From the NCBI GenBank assembly GCA_021186555.1, contig JAJKFL010000031.1, forward strand, positions 21,952,952 through 22,016,951: a stretch of 64,000 bases of DNA. Direction: 5' to 3'. The notes below the pieces were generated by a model, which ran no database searches, was not told the DNA's origin, and saw only the letters and a list, made by a program, of their open reading frames with translations. Source of the stretch: Reticulitermes speratus. Taxonomy: Eukaryota; Arthropoda; Insecta; Blattodea; Rhinotermitidae. This document shows, one piece after another, positions 13,501 to 27,500 of the stretch. Each line of letters begins with the position of its first letter. The first letter of the stretch is position 1. The position numbers were made by a program, and so were the translations under genes.

Positions 13501-14376
13501 AAGACAACATGGAATGCTACACCACGATCACGTAAAACTTTTATTGAGTAGAGGGCTGCCAACTGCTGGAGCTGAGAATAAGATTTAACAATTGTATAAT
13601 CCTGTCATTGTTTATTTATAATACATTCAACACACTCCTCACAGTAGTAGTAGTACCAAAACTTATGGTTCCTGAAGCTATCTCTTAATTTTTAAACTTT
13701 TAAAAGAGATCTCAATGTCTCAATACTCAGCATATGAGTAAAGTGTACTGGGGCACGAGGAAGAACTGTAAACCAATGATGCTGGAAGGAAATCAAGAAG
13801 CCAGAACTTCATCCAAGAGAATGATTTCAAGGTCGTTCTGGGATAACATTTCAATGGTAGATGTTATGCAGTGGCAGGTTAGATGGCAATATGACCATGA
13901 ATGGTGAGAAGGTAAGGACTTGGAAGAGGATGTTCATGGCCTCTTATAATGGTGTGTCTCAGGATTTGCTTGGAGTTGCAGAGAACACCCATGACAATCC
14001 TCATTCAGGAAAGTCCATGACTTGGTTCAGATTTGAACTGGGCATCACCCAAATAAAAATTTCACCAAACTACCACTACATAAACCACCAGTCAGGAAGT
14101 GCAGCCTGAACTTCCTTCTCGAGGTTTTTGTTTCCAAAATTTTTCTACCAGACTTCAGTGGATTATGTGTAATGAATGCCAGGATGAATACACCTGAGGA
14201 CAGAGTGAAGACTTAATTATGACTTGCTGAAGTACTTTCCTGATGGAATTAAGTAAAACCATGAAATATAAAGGAACTTTATTCATAAACCTTCCAAATG
14301 TCATTGCTGCTGCTGTTGTGCATTCAATATGTGAAGGTTTGTATACCACTTTTAGCAATACTACTACTACTACTAC

Positions 14377-14413
<37 letters not shown>

Positions 14414-17400
14414 CATGATGATGTAGTAGTAGTAATAGTAGTAGTAGTAGCAGCAGTAATGGCAGCAGTAGTGGTGGTTATTAGTACTAGTATTAGGATC
14501 AGTTGGCATAGTAAACTGCATGTGACAATCATATTCAGTTCAACATTGATTCATTTAGACATTATCATTGCTTTACAAGATGCAAGGCATTTTAACACTG
14601 ACAATGAAGCACATAAGCATGCATTAAATATTTATGTAAGATTTTAATACTCACCGAGACACTGAATGCACTGGTCTTGGTTGCTGATACAACTCCCACA
14701 AGCACCTTAGCAGTTCCAATCTTAAATGGATATTTAGATGCAAAATTGAAGGCACGGGTAGGTGCCCCAAGACCAAGCTCAGACTCTACAACTGCCTTCA
14801 AGTATTTGAACTTGTTTTCACACGTATCCAGTTTCGTACTAAACGCATCCACGTGGTCGGTGAACCTGATATTCTTTGTCTTACCTGTAACATACATTTA
14901 CACTTTCTAAACTAATGAAGAAATTACAAACAAATGAGAATCTGAGTGTGTTCTGTAATGTAGCAACAAGGTGACAACCACAGATCCTTAGAAATTCCAA
15001 TATTTCCTGACCAGATGGTATGTAAGAGCAAGAATACTGAAATTAAAATACAGCTAAGCCAAAATTAATGTTGTATCAAGAAAACTCGTGCTCTGAGACA
15101 TAAGCTGCACAGAGTGACTCCATTCCATGTGCAAATAAGTGTAGTAATCATGACAGGAAATTTAAAGTTGGTACGAATTAAGCAACAAGAACGTTTCAGC
15201 CAGTAGCAAGATACCATGTTTGACACCCATGTAGTAGTGCAGTGCCAAGTAAAGAAAGGTTTATCATAGTAATCATAATGATATCCTGATAATGGTGTAA
15301 ACTGTACAAATGTAAGTACTCTCTTGCAACTGACTTCAGTGACCCACACCTACAGACATTCCTCACACTCCCGAGTTCCAAATCTCATGTCCATTTTCTG
15401 TTGCCTAGTTCATTCTAAAGGATGTTCAAGCTCAAGGCCTTCTCAAGCATATCACATGTGAAGTGTTTACAGTGATCACTTGTTAGTTCCTAGCCCAATC
15501 CCCAAACTGGAGGACTTTTAGCCAGTACAACTGGCAACTTCATTCATTTTTAAGAAGTGAACCACCCAATTCTTGATTACACTTCTCCAATTCACCTTTC
15601 CTTTTTCTTTTCTTTGATCAACCTGATTAAATTTTTCTTCCTACACAGTCATCCCTTTGAAACCTGACATCCCAATTAAATACACAACATATTTTAAAAT
15701 ATTAAAAATCATTGTGACTTCCACATGGAGCAAAAAATACTATATGTCTGGCCTTATGAAGAACAGGGATTTAACTAACTTCTGTTTACTAAACAGCTGT
15801 GTCCAGTTTTGTTTTTCTCTCTAGCCCCTTTGTCGTGTCTCTTACCATCAGCAGTTGGACAGCAGACTTCTCAACCCACTTTTTGGGAGCCTCCTCCATT
15901 GTTAGTCTCAGACAATAACACATACATACTTAACTTGTTCTAAATATCAGTTACTAGCAAACTTAATGGATTAATCCCAAACTAAAACACACAGAAGACT
16001 ATCTGCCTGTAAATTCATAAACACACAGTTCTAGCTGACTACACACTGAAACTAAATGTTAACACTTTGGAATGCTGTGTGGTTACTTCCATTAAACTTG
16101 AACACTTTCTGCAATGGATCTGATACAGAAGTAGCACACCTACAGGCATGACATCCTGTGTGATCTGCCAATCCTGCCCACCCCCTTCACAAATTACTGG
16201 CCAGTAATGAAACATAACACTTGTGACTTGTAACAAAAATGCCTTTGAATGCCTGGATGTGGAGCAATCTAAACCACATCTACAGATTTAAGCACCTTCC
16301 AACAAAAGACAAATATATTATTCAGTGTAGATCACAGTACAATGTGAAAGGTATAAGAAAAGTTACTCCTGCATCTAAGCATCACAACACAAACACATAT
16401 AAAGGGCACAGAAGCAGGGACGGCCTGAGACATGTAGGGGCCTCAGGCAGGCTAATAGTTTGGTGCCCCTTCAAACCAACACTCTCTAAACATTTTCGGC
16501 CTAGGACAGGGCTGGTGAACCTTTTTGAGGACACATGCCCAAACTGCAGATAACTTTCAGAGACATTCTTTCATGTGTGGAAACCTGGGTTTATCAGCAC
16601 CATATTTCTGATTATTCCAGTGATGTCTTAGTGCCCCTTACAGATTGGCACCCCAAGCAGCTGTCCAGATGGCCCGCACCTTACTCTGGCCCTGCATAGA
16701 AGTGAAGAGCCATATAATCTAGACCTGGAGCCAGGTGGGGTGATGGCCAGCTTTGCACTCTGGCCACCTATCTACTTTGCCCATTGGACAGGAATTTGGG
16801 TATGTCTCAGAGCCTGTACGGGCGTGATGATTAATAGAAAAATTCCTGCCACTGACATTTTAGGACTCTAACACCTGCAATGAAGTCCATAGCCCATCAT
16901 TTTACTGACTGAGCTGTCCCAGCTCCACATGCAGCATAATGCTGTGTTACATATTTTTGCACCTACTGCCCTGTTTTATATAGGCAGGAATAAGGAGTGA
17001 TAAAAGTACTTACCTTCAAAGACAGTCTTTCCATTGGTTGTATACACTGCAGGGTAAGAATGCGTAGCATCTCCAAAACCAATCAGCGTGAAGTGTACGT
17101 CACTATACAACAGAAAGCATAGAGTCAACAAAAGTCAATAAATTTAAATACACATTGTAATTATTTAGTTATTTAATCCATGTGCCATGAAGTTCAGTCA
17201 CACAGTGTGAAACACACGAGAGAACGACCTTGGAGATTGACCTATAGGAACTGACAGCATAATTTAGACACTGTGCTGGGAACAGATGAATGAATGGAAA
17301 CTCAGAGAAACTGTTTAAGATTTTGATATGGAAAACATACTAAATGCTTGAACAATTTGCTGCATTGTGAAATTTTCATGCTTCCCAGGTGGTAAATTTT

Positions 17401-20400
17401 CTTGCACAGGAAACATAAGGCAACGTGTATGTTAATCATATGGAAAAATTTTGATACATTATCCTGACATCATTGGCAGGAGAACTTCTTAACTGGGAAC
17501 ATCTTAAGTGAGTTTCGCTGAATACTACAAAACGTCACTGAAAGAAAAACTTGAGAATTGCTTTTAAAACTAATAACTCTTTCAGCAAAAGTTTGGCTTA
17601 CAGAAATATCAATAATAAAGATAAACATAAAAGAAAGCAGAATTCATCAACTCACTTGCTCAAATTTCGAGAAAAATATGTGGGCCAGACTGAGAGACTT
17701 TACACATGGTTTAATGAACACCTCCAATCTTTTAAAAACTGTAATACTAATTCAAAATTTGCCCAACACCTATGTAATAATAAACACGCATTTGGTCCTA
17801 CTGAAGAAATTACGGATCTTACATGTTATAAATAAAGGTACTCCTACTCGTATGAATAACCTAGACAAATTTTACACATATTCAAAATAAAAAGAAATAA
17901 CCAAATACATGTTAAGTCGACAGTTAGTATCAATCTACTTTTTTAAACAATAACACAACATGAAAACAACAGATGACTGCCTTGATCACAACATTATGTA
18001 TATTGTCCTTCACACAATACTCATGCCAGGATATAACACAAACTGTAAGTAAAAAATCTGTAGAAACTTTCAACATATTGCAATTATTTTATATTTTAGT
18101 AATATGAATACAGTAATTCTATATACAATCTATACTGCAATAAAAAATCTCTTTGAACTCCAACAAAAACAAGGCCTAATAAAGTTAAACAATGCATAAA
18201 AAAAGAATACATAAATTGAAGAAATCCAGATAATTGCACTGGAATACAATTCAAACCCAGAATAGTTATTGAAAATCCTTCATCATTACATAAATTATAG
18301 ATCTACAATCAGTTATGCAAAGTCAAAAAATTCGCTTTTGTATATAACAAGACAGGCAATGTATGCATAAACGTAACATTGAGGCTCGTTTGCACAATGA
18401 TTGTTGCCGTGCAAAAGCAAAAAGTTATTACATATTCTGAGTGTGTGTCTGTAGCCTTAGTTAACCAGCATGCAAAGCGCATGCACTGATTTGTCATCTG
18501 TGGCCTGTCTGTCTCTACCATATTTTTTTCCACATTATCTCATAAACAGCACTTTTTTGGAAAAATTTATCCAATATTAAATGTGTGTTTTGGTTTTCTC
18601 TACAATGTTTGTCTGAAACATTTCTCATTTTAAGAAGAATTGAGTGAGATATTATCATAAATGTACATAGCTCCTCATGTAAAGTAATCATTATTCTTGT
18701 CAGACTTTAATTAAACTTGAATTTTCTCAAAAAAATTTACATGCCAAGCTCTAGTGGTTCATTAGTTAATGCCATCTACCTATAGAAAAGTTTAATGTGG
18801 CAGCCATGTTGTTACATAGCATTCAACAAAAATATTACCTAAACACATATACAGTGGAACCTCGTTGCATCGTTCCCGTTACCTTCGTTTTCCCGCATAT
18901 ATTGTCTGCCTTATTTGGTCCCGGAACTAGCCCCATATAAATAACACTATTTTTTCCCGCCCCCATCGGTCCTCGAACTGTCGTTTTATCGCATCGATCA
19001 TTGAAAAATCACGGTCCTGACGCAACATTTTCCCACATGGATAGTTTTTTTTTTAATTTGTAACGACTATTTAGTGCGCTGCGCGCGCATGTATTGCTGT
19101 TTAGTGACGCCTGGATTGCCTGCTGCGTGAACCAAATACCAGATTGAGAAAATTGCCTTCATTTCTATCATTTTGGTTTTCAGCGAGATTGATATGCATG
19201 TATATTCTTATACAAAATCTTCGAAAGACTCGGGAAAAGTTACTGTTTTACTTTGTGTTAACAGTGATGGAAGTGACAAACAAGTGCCGATTATTATCGG
19301 AAAATCTCCGAAACCGCGATGTTTCAAGAATATAAAAAAATTACCCGCCAAATACCACGCGAACAATAAATCGTGAATGACCACAGACATTTTTTCACTT
19401 CTGCGTTCATTAGACGCAAGTTTGGATGCGCAAAACAGGAACATTCTTCTCTTTGTGGACAATTGTGCCGCACATCCAAAGGATACATCGTTTCTAAGAA
19501 ATGTAAAAGTATTGTACAAGTGTGCTCCAGCCCCTTGATTCTGGGTACTAGTGTTATAAGCAGCTTTATAGAAAACGCCTCTTGCAAACAGCTGTTTGCT
19601 TAATGGATGCAGGCAAAGACAAGAAAAAGAAGATAAACGTGTTGGAAGCTTTGCACTACACTGTGGCAGCCTTGCAACAAGTAACCCAGTAGACAATCGA
19701 AAACTGTTTTCGGAAAGCTGGTTACGTGCAGGGACAATCTTCAGGCAATAGTGACGTCGTATTGACCAACGATGACGACGATTTCCGCCAAGACTGGGAA
19801 AAGTTCAGTGGCATGAACAAAGATATATTCGAGGACTATGTCTCTGTGGACAGTTACGTGGCAACCAGTGGTCTAGAAACAGTGCAGGAGCTGTGCGAGA
19901 ACCTCATGGCGTCCGGGAGTGTGGAGGGGGAAGGAGGAGGAGGAGAAGAAGAAGATGGCGAACCCGAAGTTGTGCCGAGCTTTGCAGAGACGCATGAAGT
20001 GCTCATGAAAGTAAAATCTTTCTTTTATGCACACAATATGAGTGACAGTGATCGTGAAAGTGTTCTAGGCCTTGAAAAATCGTACTTTGAAAAGAGGCAT
20101 AAAGTTTGCACAAAACAAATGCCAATCACAGATTTTTTTCAGCAAGAAGTAATAATAATCATTAAATTTTTATCTATAATTTTTAATGGTTTCCCGGTTT
20201 TCCCGTATGTATCGTTTTTGTTTTCCATCCCCCTGAAAAACTATGCATCGAGGTTTTACTGTATATCTTTTCCACATTAAAAGTTTACATGTCCTCCATG
20301 TTATTATTACTGGCTGCAGGAAGTAAAAAGGAAAGCTTTGGGATGGTCTCCAGTGGCATAATATTCACACCAAGTTCTGTGAAAATCAGTCAAGTGGTTC

Positions 20401-23400
20401 AACCATTTAAATCTGGAAACGCACATATGTTTATCTCATGAGCTTACCTTTTTTTCTTTTCAGGATGTAAAGTAGGCTGTAAAAAGCAGCAATTTTTAAC
20501 AAAACAACTTTTGGTGGGAATGTACTCTGCCCTCCTCAAGGTAAGAGCTGCCCCTGTTTGAAAGCTCAGGAATTAATAACTTTTCTAATTATCTTCATGT
20601 TCACAGCGTAACTGTAGTTATGCAAGGAAACAATGACTACTTTGTTTCTGATTAGGACAGGTGTCACATGAATTGAGGATCAAAAGATAAAATGTATACA
20701 CACTTACGTTATTCCTTTTGCCTTCAAATCATTGGTGAGAGTTGAAACAAGAGGTGTAATGAGATCCTTGAATATTTCACTGTTCTTTAGATCCTGCTCA
20801 ATAACTATCACAACATCAGCTGACTTCTGTGGTAGTTTAACACTGACTGAATCCCCAGCTTCAATTGATGGACCGCTGACTGCTGCGCAGTGAACTGTAA
20901 TCAGATGTGCAAGTGCATTAACATATGTCTCATATTAACATCCACTGAAAATTATCGCTATAATGCCTCTTTGTTAACAGCATATAAAGATATTTTTAGG
21001 GACTACTATAGCAGGCCCATCCACCCTCCTGTGCAATGAATACTGGGTATTTCCCAGGGGTACAGGGCTGGGGCATGGTGCTGACCAACTACAGCCTTCC
21101 AGCACTTAGGGTGTGAGTGGGTTGGAGCTAAATCTCCGCCTCCTTCTGTGCCTGCATAGGCATGTCATGGGGTGACCTTTACCTTTTGTAGCACATACTG
21201 TTTTAGGACAGGCTCACTTATGCACTGGCAATAGAGAAGGTCACTTCAAACACCAAGCATAACAGAACACGTAACATATGTGTAATAAGTATATTATGTC
21301 AGATATTACTGTAGACATGACTACATAACCAGCTAACAGTAAAGATTATGATCCACATTGACATAACACTTTTCACTCAAAATAAGACAATGAATAAACA
21401 CCTGAAATTTGGCAGACATTTGTGGGAATATGAACCACATATTTAAAAACATTACTTTAACTCACCACAGTCTGCTGGTAGAGACACAAAAATGTACTGA
21501 TTGCGAACAAGAGTTACATAAGCAGCAGCAGTTGTGCAAGCAACTTCCTTCTTTGCTTCAGGTGTGGCTGCATCAGCAACAATATGTGAACAGGCTTCAC
21601 GGAAAGGAGCAGGTGGGATGAAGAAGTATCCCAACCTGATGAGCCAACAGTAAACAAATTGCATTTACCAAACACAGTCTCTTCTCACTTCCTCCCCCAT
21701 TGCAAACTTATTTACATTTTTCAACCCAGTCAGAATTTGTGAAATGTCTTATTGTCACAGAGAAATAAGTGCAATTGTTGTCTCATTTAGTTCTAAATGT
21801 ACCTTGGGAACGTCTATTCCACAATTTGTTGTAAATATAATGAAATATGCCTAATTTTAAGGCCTTCAAGTAAAATGTTAATCCTTTGGCAAAATTCATA
21901 TATAGGGATAAGTTTCAGTAATGGTCTATTTACATATATTTGTGAAAAGCAGATCCAGCATGAAAATTCATGTCTTCTGGAGCTGAGTTGCTGGGTTAAT
22001 ATTTCCCAACAGTTTAAAGGAATGTAGTGCTTTCATCTTCAAGGGTTATGGGTTCAAGAAGAATTCTTCTTGAAACAACAGCAAACACAAACGTAGTAAC
22101 ACAGTGTCACATCCTAGAGGATCTGAATCCTCAACAACACTGCTGTGGAAACCTCAAAAATTTCACTGTTCCAGCATATCTCAAGCATTTCATAGGTTAT
22201 GAATTTTAAAAAGTAAATGTTTCGTACTGATCATTAGCTTCTTAGGAAGGGCTCTGCTCCATGGAATTGGTTAGTTAAAGTCATACTATTTTCAAAGGTA
22301 ATGACTGGGTTGCAGCAGTAGCTGGAACATTTAAATCCAGGAGCCATATGCATTAAAACGAAGAGGAATTCCCATTAAGTTTTCCTTCATTTAAGGGTTT
22401 TCCATCATTTAAGACTGAATTTCAGTGACCTCAGGATTTATTTCCTGCATTTAGTTTCAAGTCCATTATCTACAGTCCATGGAAGACTTAAAAATGGCAA
22501 TTTCACTATAAATAAATTGTTTGTTGTGCTTGTACCTCAAAGATGTGGCACCACCAAATATGTGGGTACATTCTGGTGGCTCTGGCATGTCATGGTCATG
22601 ATGGGTTACTCCACTAACATCTGCACATGATGGATTAACTTTCCAGCTGTTACCAAAATCATTAACCTTTGAAACTACCTGAAAAGAAAACCCAGCAACA
22701 TGAGAACAAATACCTCCTGGTACTGAACATTCACAAATTTGAGGACAGCTTCAACAGTTTCCTCCCTATGACACACGTGCAGTACATTTCTTTTACTTTT
22801 CAATTTAGTTTCTCACTTTTAATAGTCTTCGGCCTGATAATACAATAGCATGCTCTACATCTTTCCCACAACATATAATTATTATGGACACATTGCTCAT
22901 ATTCAAAGTTTCATGTCATATTTCAGGCTGTTTTATTGGTGATTGTTAGTTCAACGGTAATTACCAAATTACCAAAATCAATGTATGCTGTTTTAATCTA
23001 CAAAATCACAGATCACACGTTGATAAGAAGTGATTTATCCTAATGATGACCACACAGATTGTCAAAACATGTTGAGAATGTGTAGTGATTTAATAGGCAC
23101 ACATATAAAAACTTGTGTTTTTATGGTTTTTTATTTCATTAATATAAATAACACCAACAGTATGAATTCTAACACAAAGACACAAAAGACAGTTCTGTAA
23201 TCTGAATTGATTCTAAATGGCATGCTTGAACATTACAACATGCAGTACCATTTCTTACACATTCATATTCAGTCCCTTATCCCTTCATGTGCATTTAGTA
23301 CACAAATAAATGTTCATATGAATTCTGTAAATCTGTTCACTTCTTATGTTCAAAAATACAAATTTCTGCAGCTTCAGACTTGTGTATAAAACCAGTTATC

Positions 23401-24496
23401 AACGCACCTGTCCATTGGGTTGCTTGAAATCGTCCCAAGGCTCATAGTCAAGAGCTCCCAGCAAACCACGGGTCTTGCCAAAGTAGAAGCCAGACACGTA
23501 GAAGAAGCAAAAGCTGTACTTTGTCTTACAGCTTATAGAGATGCCAGCTTTATGTATCACATTCACACTTTCAAAGTCTTTCCATGCTATAATGTCTCCT
23601 GATAAAAATGGGTATTCTGCAGGTTGCCCATTGGCATTGAACTGTGGAAAATAAAAAAAAACACATAAGAGTGCACTACATAATAATCATGAGAGTTTAA
23701 AAATGAAGGTAATAATTGTGCACTGTGCAAAGTGTCTTGTCTCTCTTGCATAAAATACTTACTCTTGAGTCATAGAAGACTTCTACACTATCATGTTGAT
23801 CACTAACAATGATGGATTTTGAAGCATAATCGATTGCAACAGAAAAGTTTCCATCAACAACATCTTGCAGTAGAATATAAGCACAGGTTCCCTTAAATGT
23901 GAAATGACGTCCATCCAGAGTGATAAAGTGTTGTAAGTCAATCAGTATACCTTGAGCTGTAACGTGGAAAAGCACAATATTGTATAAGTGACTCTTCATC
24001 AGAATTAAAAATTAAAAATGTAACAGAAAAGCTAATATGACCATTAACAACTGTGACATAAAATTAGTTGCTTGTCTAGTGCCTCCAGATATGGCCAGTA
24101 TGCACCTTTCTAACCTCTGTCAACCTCTGTAAGGGCACAGAATCCATTTATGAGGAATCAGTGCAAACACAGGATAAATTCTGTTACCCCCAGTGCTAGA
24201 AGATACACACACACACACACATCATACATACATCAGAAACACAGATCTCTTTTGGATTTGATGTTTTTGGAATTTCATGCTATCAATATTAGATCAATTC
24301 TGTATTGCCTGGCTAGCCAGACTGTCAGCTATAATCTTTTCGCCAAAATGAAGAAGAGTACTGGTGACTTTCAGAACACATTTTCGTAATGCCGGATTAA
24401 TGTGAACGTAACCATGTGATCATTAAAATGCCAATATATAGAAGAAGCTTAATTTATGTAATGATAGTAGCACTGACAGTGAGGATCTAAACTCCG

Positions 24497-24542
<46 letters not shown>

Positions 24543-27500
24543 TAAAATTTAAAGCACTGAAATGTTAAGACTAAATATGCCAGATATGAGATATATATCT
24601 CTTTCAAAAGTTCACTGATTCCATTCATATTTGAACACTGATGCATTGCTACTGAAACTATGTGAGTACAGTAAAAGGGTGAACAGCTACCACACAACCC
24701 GTGATTTACAAGCCTTTTTTAAACATTCTTAGCAACAAGGTTATTTAGATTTTACTTCAATCCCAGGCAGTATTACACTTATATTTTGACACAAGAGTTT
24801 GCAGTACTTAGGTTTACACAGAATTAAACATTCAAGGTAGTATTGGTCTCATACCTTTGTATGGTGGTATCCACTCAAGAGGGTTAAGTGTTGGTCTGTA
24901 GGTGTGAATGAGTTCCTGCAGTGTTGGGAGATCATTGAGACCACCAGATATTAGGAACAGGAGTGGACTAAACTTGAATGCCACCAACTTCGGAAATTCA
25001 GACACTGTATTCAGTACAAATGGAAGCTGAAAACATAACACGCTGACTGTAAAACATATTTTTCTAAGTTACATAAATTTATAAGGGGCGCGCGGTGGCG
25101 CAGTTGGTTGAGGCACTGCGCTACAAACCGAAACGTCGCGGGTTCGATTCCCGATGGTGTCACTGGAATTTTTCATTGACATAATCGTTTCGGTCGCACT
25201 ATGGCCCTGGGGTCAACTCAGCCTCTAACAGAAATGAGTACCAGGAATATTTCCTGGGGGGTAAAGGCGGCCGGTGCGTAGGGCTGACAACCTTACCACC
25301 TTCATGTGCCGATTGTCTACAAATCTGGGAGCCTCAACCTCCTGGACCCCTCAGGGCCTGTCTAGGCCTGTAATGGGGTTGCTTTACCTTTTACATAAAT
25401 TTATAAAGGCAGCAATTAAGTGTATAGGGATATGTGCATGCTACATTACTATAATAATATAATGGAAACACATTCAGAAGCACAGAATGAAAATTGTCAG
25501 GGGTCAAAACCAGGACCTTAAACACTTCAGTTCAGGTTCATTTCAGTAAACATTGTGATGTTCCACTTCAATTGTTTAAGAACTGCAGAAAGTTTGGTAA
25601 CCAACCCACAAAATGTAGTAAATAAGACAGACCAATCTCAGATATGTTGATATAAATGTAACAGAAGAAAATTACAGTACAAATTGCCCAGGTTGTTACA
25701 ATCAATATAGAGCGACTAGAGCGAAAACACACATTTGACAGCCATTACAAGTAAAAGGTAAGGGATCAGAGAGGTGGGACAGCTAGCAGGTATGGAAGCA
25801 TATACAGTACTGTCCAAACTAATCTCGTCATAACTGCAGTGTCAAGCTTGCTGCCTCAGTTCAGTGTCAGTAATGTTCTTAGTTTATGTAGTACGGGTGT
25901 TTGTTTCCTTCCTACCTGAAAGCTAGTGATGCATGCAAAATGCACAGCACCTACAAAATTAAGAGTAACCTATATATGGCTTTCCTTCTGAATTAAAAAA
26001 TTAGTTAGAATGTTCATTACAAATTAGACCAACTAGATGCACAATCACTATTAAAAAAACTTTAATAGTAGTGTTACATTAAACCCAACTTGTTTCGGTC
26101 AGGTACCTGACCATCTTCAGGGGTATACTATATTAAAATGCGTAGTCCATATGTTAAACACACGTGTGTTTAACATATGGACTACGCATTTTAATATAGT
26201 ATACCCCTGAAGATGGTCAGGTACCTGACCGAAACAAGTTGGGTTTAATGTAACACTACTATTAAAGTTTTTTTAATAGTGATTGTGCATCTAGTTGGTC
26301 TTGTTTTTAATATATACAAGATGCATGGTGAAAACAACATTAAGTTCAGTACAAAGTTTTGGGGAAAAGATAATACTAGCTAATTTATAATAATTCACCA
26401 ACAGATGCACAATCTCATATTTACACAGTGTATATTACAGTAAAACATTAAAAACTCCTACATGTTTTGATCCCTGTGGGATCATCGTCAGGGATTCTGT
26501 ACATTAAATAATCTTGTATAAAACATTAAATAACGAATTTATAAGTTGTTAATTCCTAATGTCTTGTACATCATGTGGAATAATTGAGAAGTAAATTGTA
26601 GTTTGCTCCGTGTAGAACAGATGTATATAAAAGAGAATATGGACCTATGATACACTGAAATTTAAATTAAAATAATTAAAATTTTTTAAAAGCATTTCTG
26701 TATTGACACAGTTACATCACACTAAAACACTAAACGTTTTTAAAAGAATTTAATTATTTTAATTTTAATTTCAGTGTATCATAGTTCCATATTCTCTTTT
26801 ATATACATCTGTTCTACATGGAGTAAACTACAATTTACTTCTCAATTATTCTACATGACATAAAATACATCAGGAGTTGACAACTTATAAATTAGTTATT
26901 TAATGTTTTATACAAGATCATTTAATGTACAGACTTCCTCAGGATGATCCCACAGGGATCGAAACACGTAGGAGTTTTTAACGTTTTAGTGTCATATACA
27001 CTGTATAAATATGAGATTGTGCATCTTTTGGTGAATTATTATAAATTAGTCATTATCAATGCATGAAATGAATAACATAAAATAATACTAACTACTGACA
27101 AAGACAAATGGCTAAAATGTAAGAAAAAGACATGTTTTACTGCTGTGATTATACATACATACATATCTCTCTGATATTATACCATATGACATACACAGGC
27201 AAATTTTTTTTACCCCAGTGGACAGCCAGATCTATTGCAATAAGACCAACATGATACTCAGCTGTAGATATCTGTATCATGACTGTGGAAAAGTTATGCA
27301 AACAGGAGTTTCTATGTCAGCGTTAGTGAAAAGTTTATAAGAACATCAGCACTGACACATAAAATACTTATGCTTGTACAATACCTATTTAATAGTTATG
27401 CATTTTGGATAATGTTTGGAATAATATTTTGAAGGAAAACAGGAAGAAGTCATACGTGAGGGACAAAAGATTTTTCCTATGGCATGAATACTGTTTTTCT

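Noticed and set aside
14243-14647. 134-codon open frame with poly-Ser and poly-Val
   Set aside because: It is produced by the (CTA)n(GTA)n microsatellite and lies in an apolipophorin intron.
19726-20280. Stand-alone acidic host protein of 184 residues
   Set aside because: It lies between the Tigger terminal repeats and matches the acidic C-terminus of pogo/Tigger transposases ending MPITDFFQ.
25085-25160. tRNA gene
   Set aside because: A and B boxes are present, but the acceptor stem does not pair and the sequence continues into a SINE body with target duplications.
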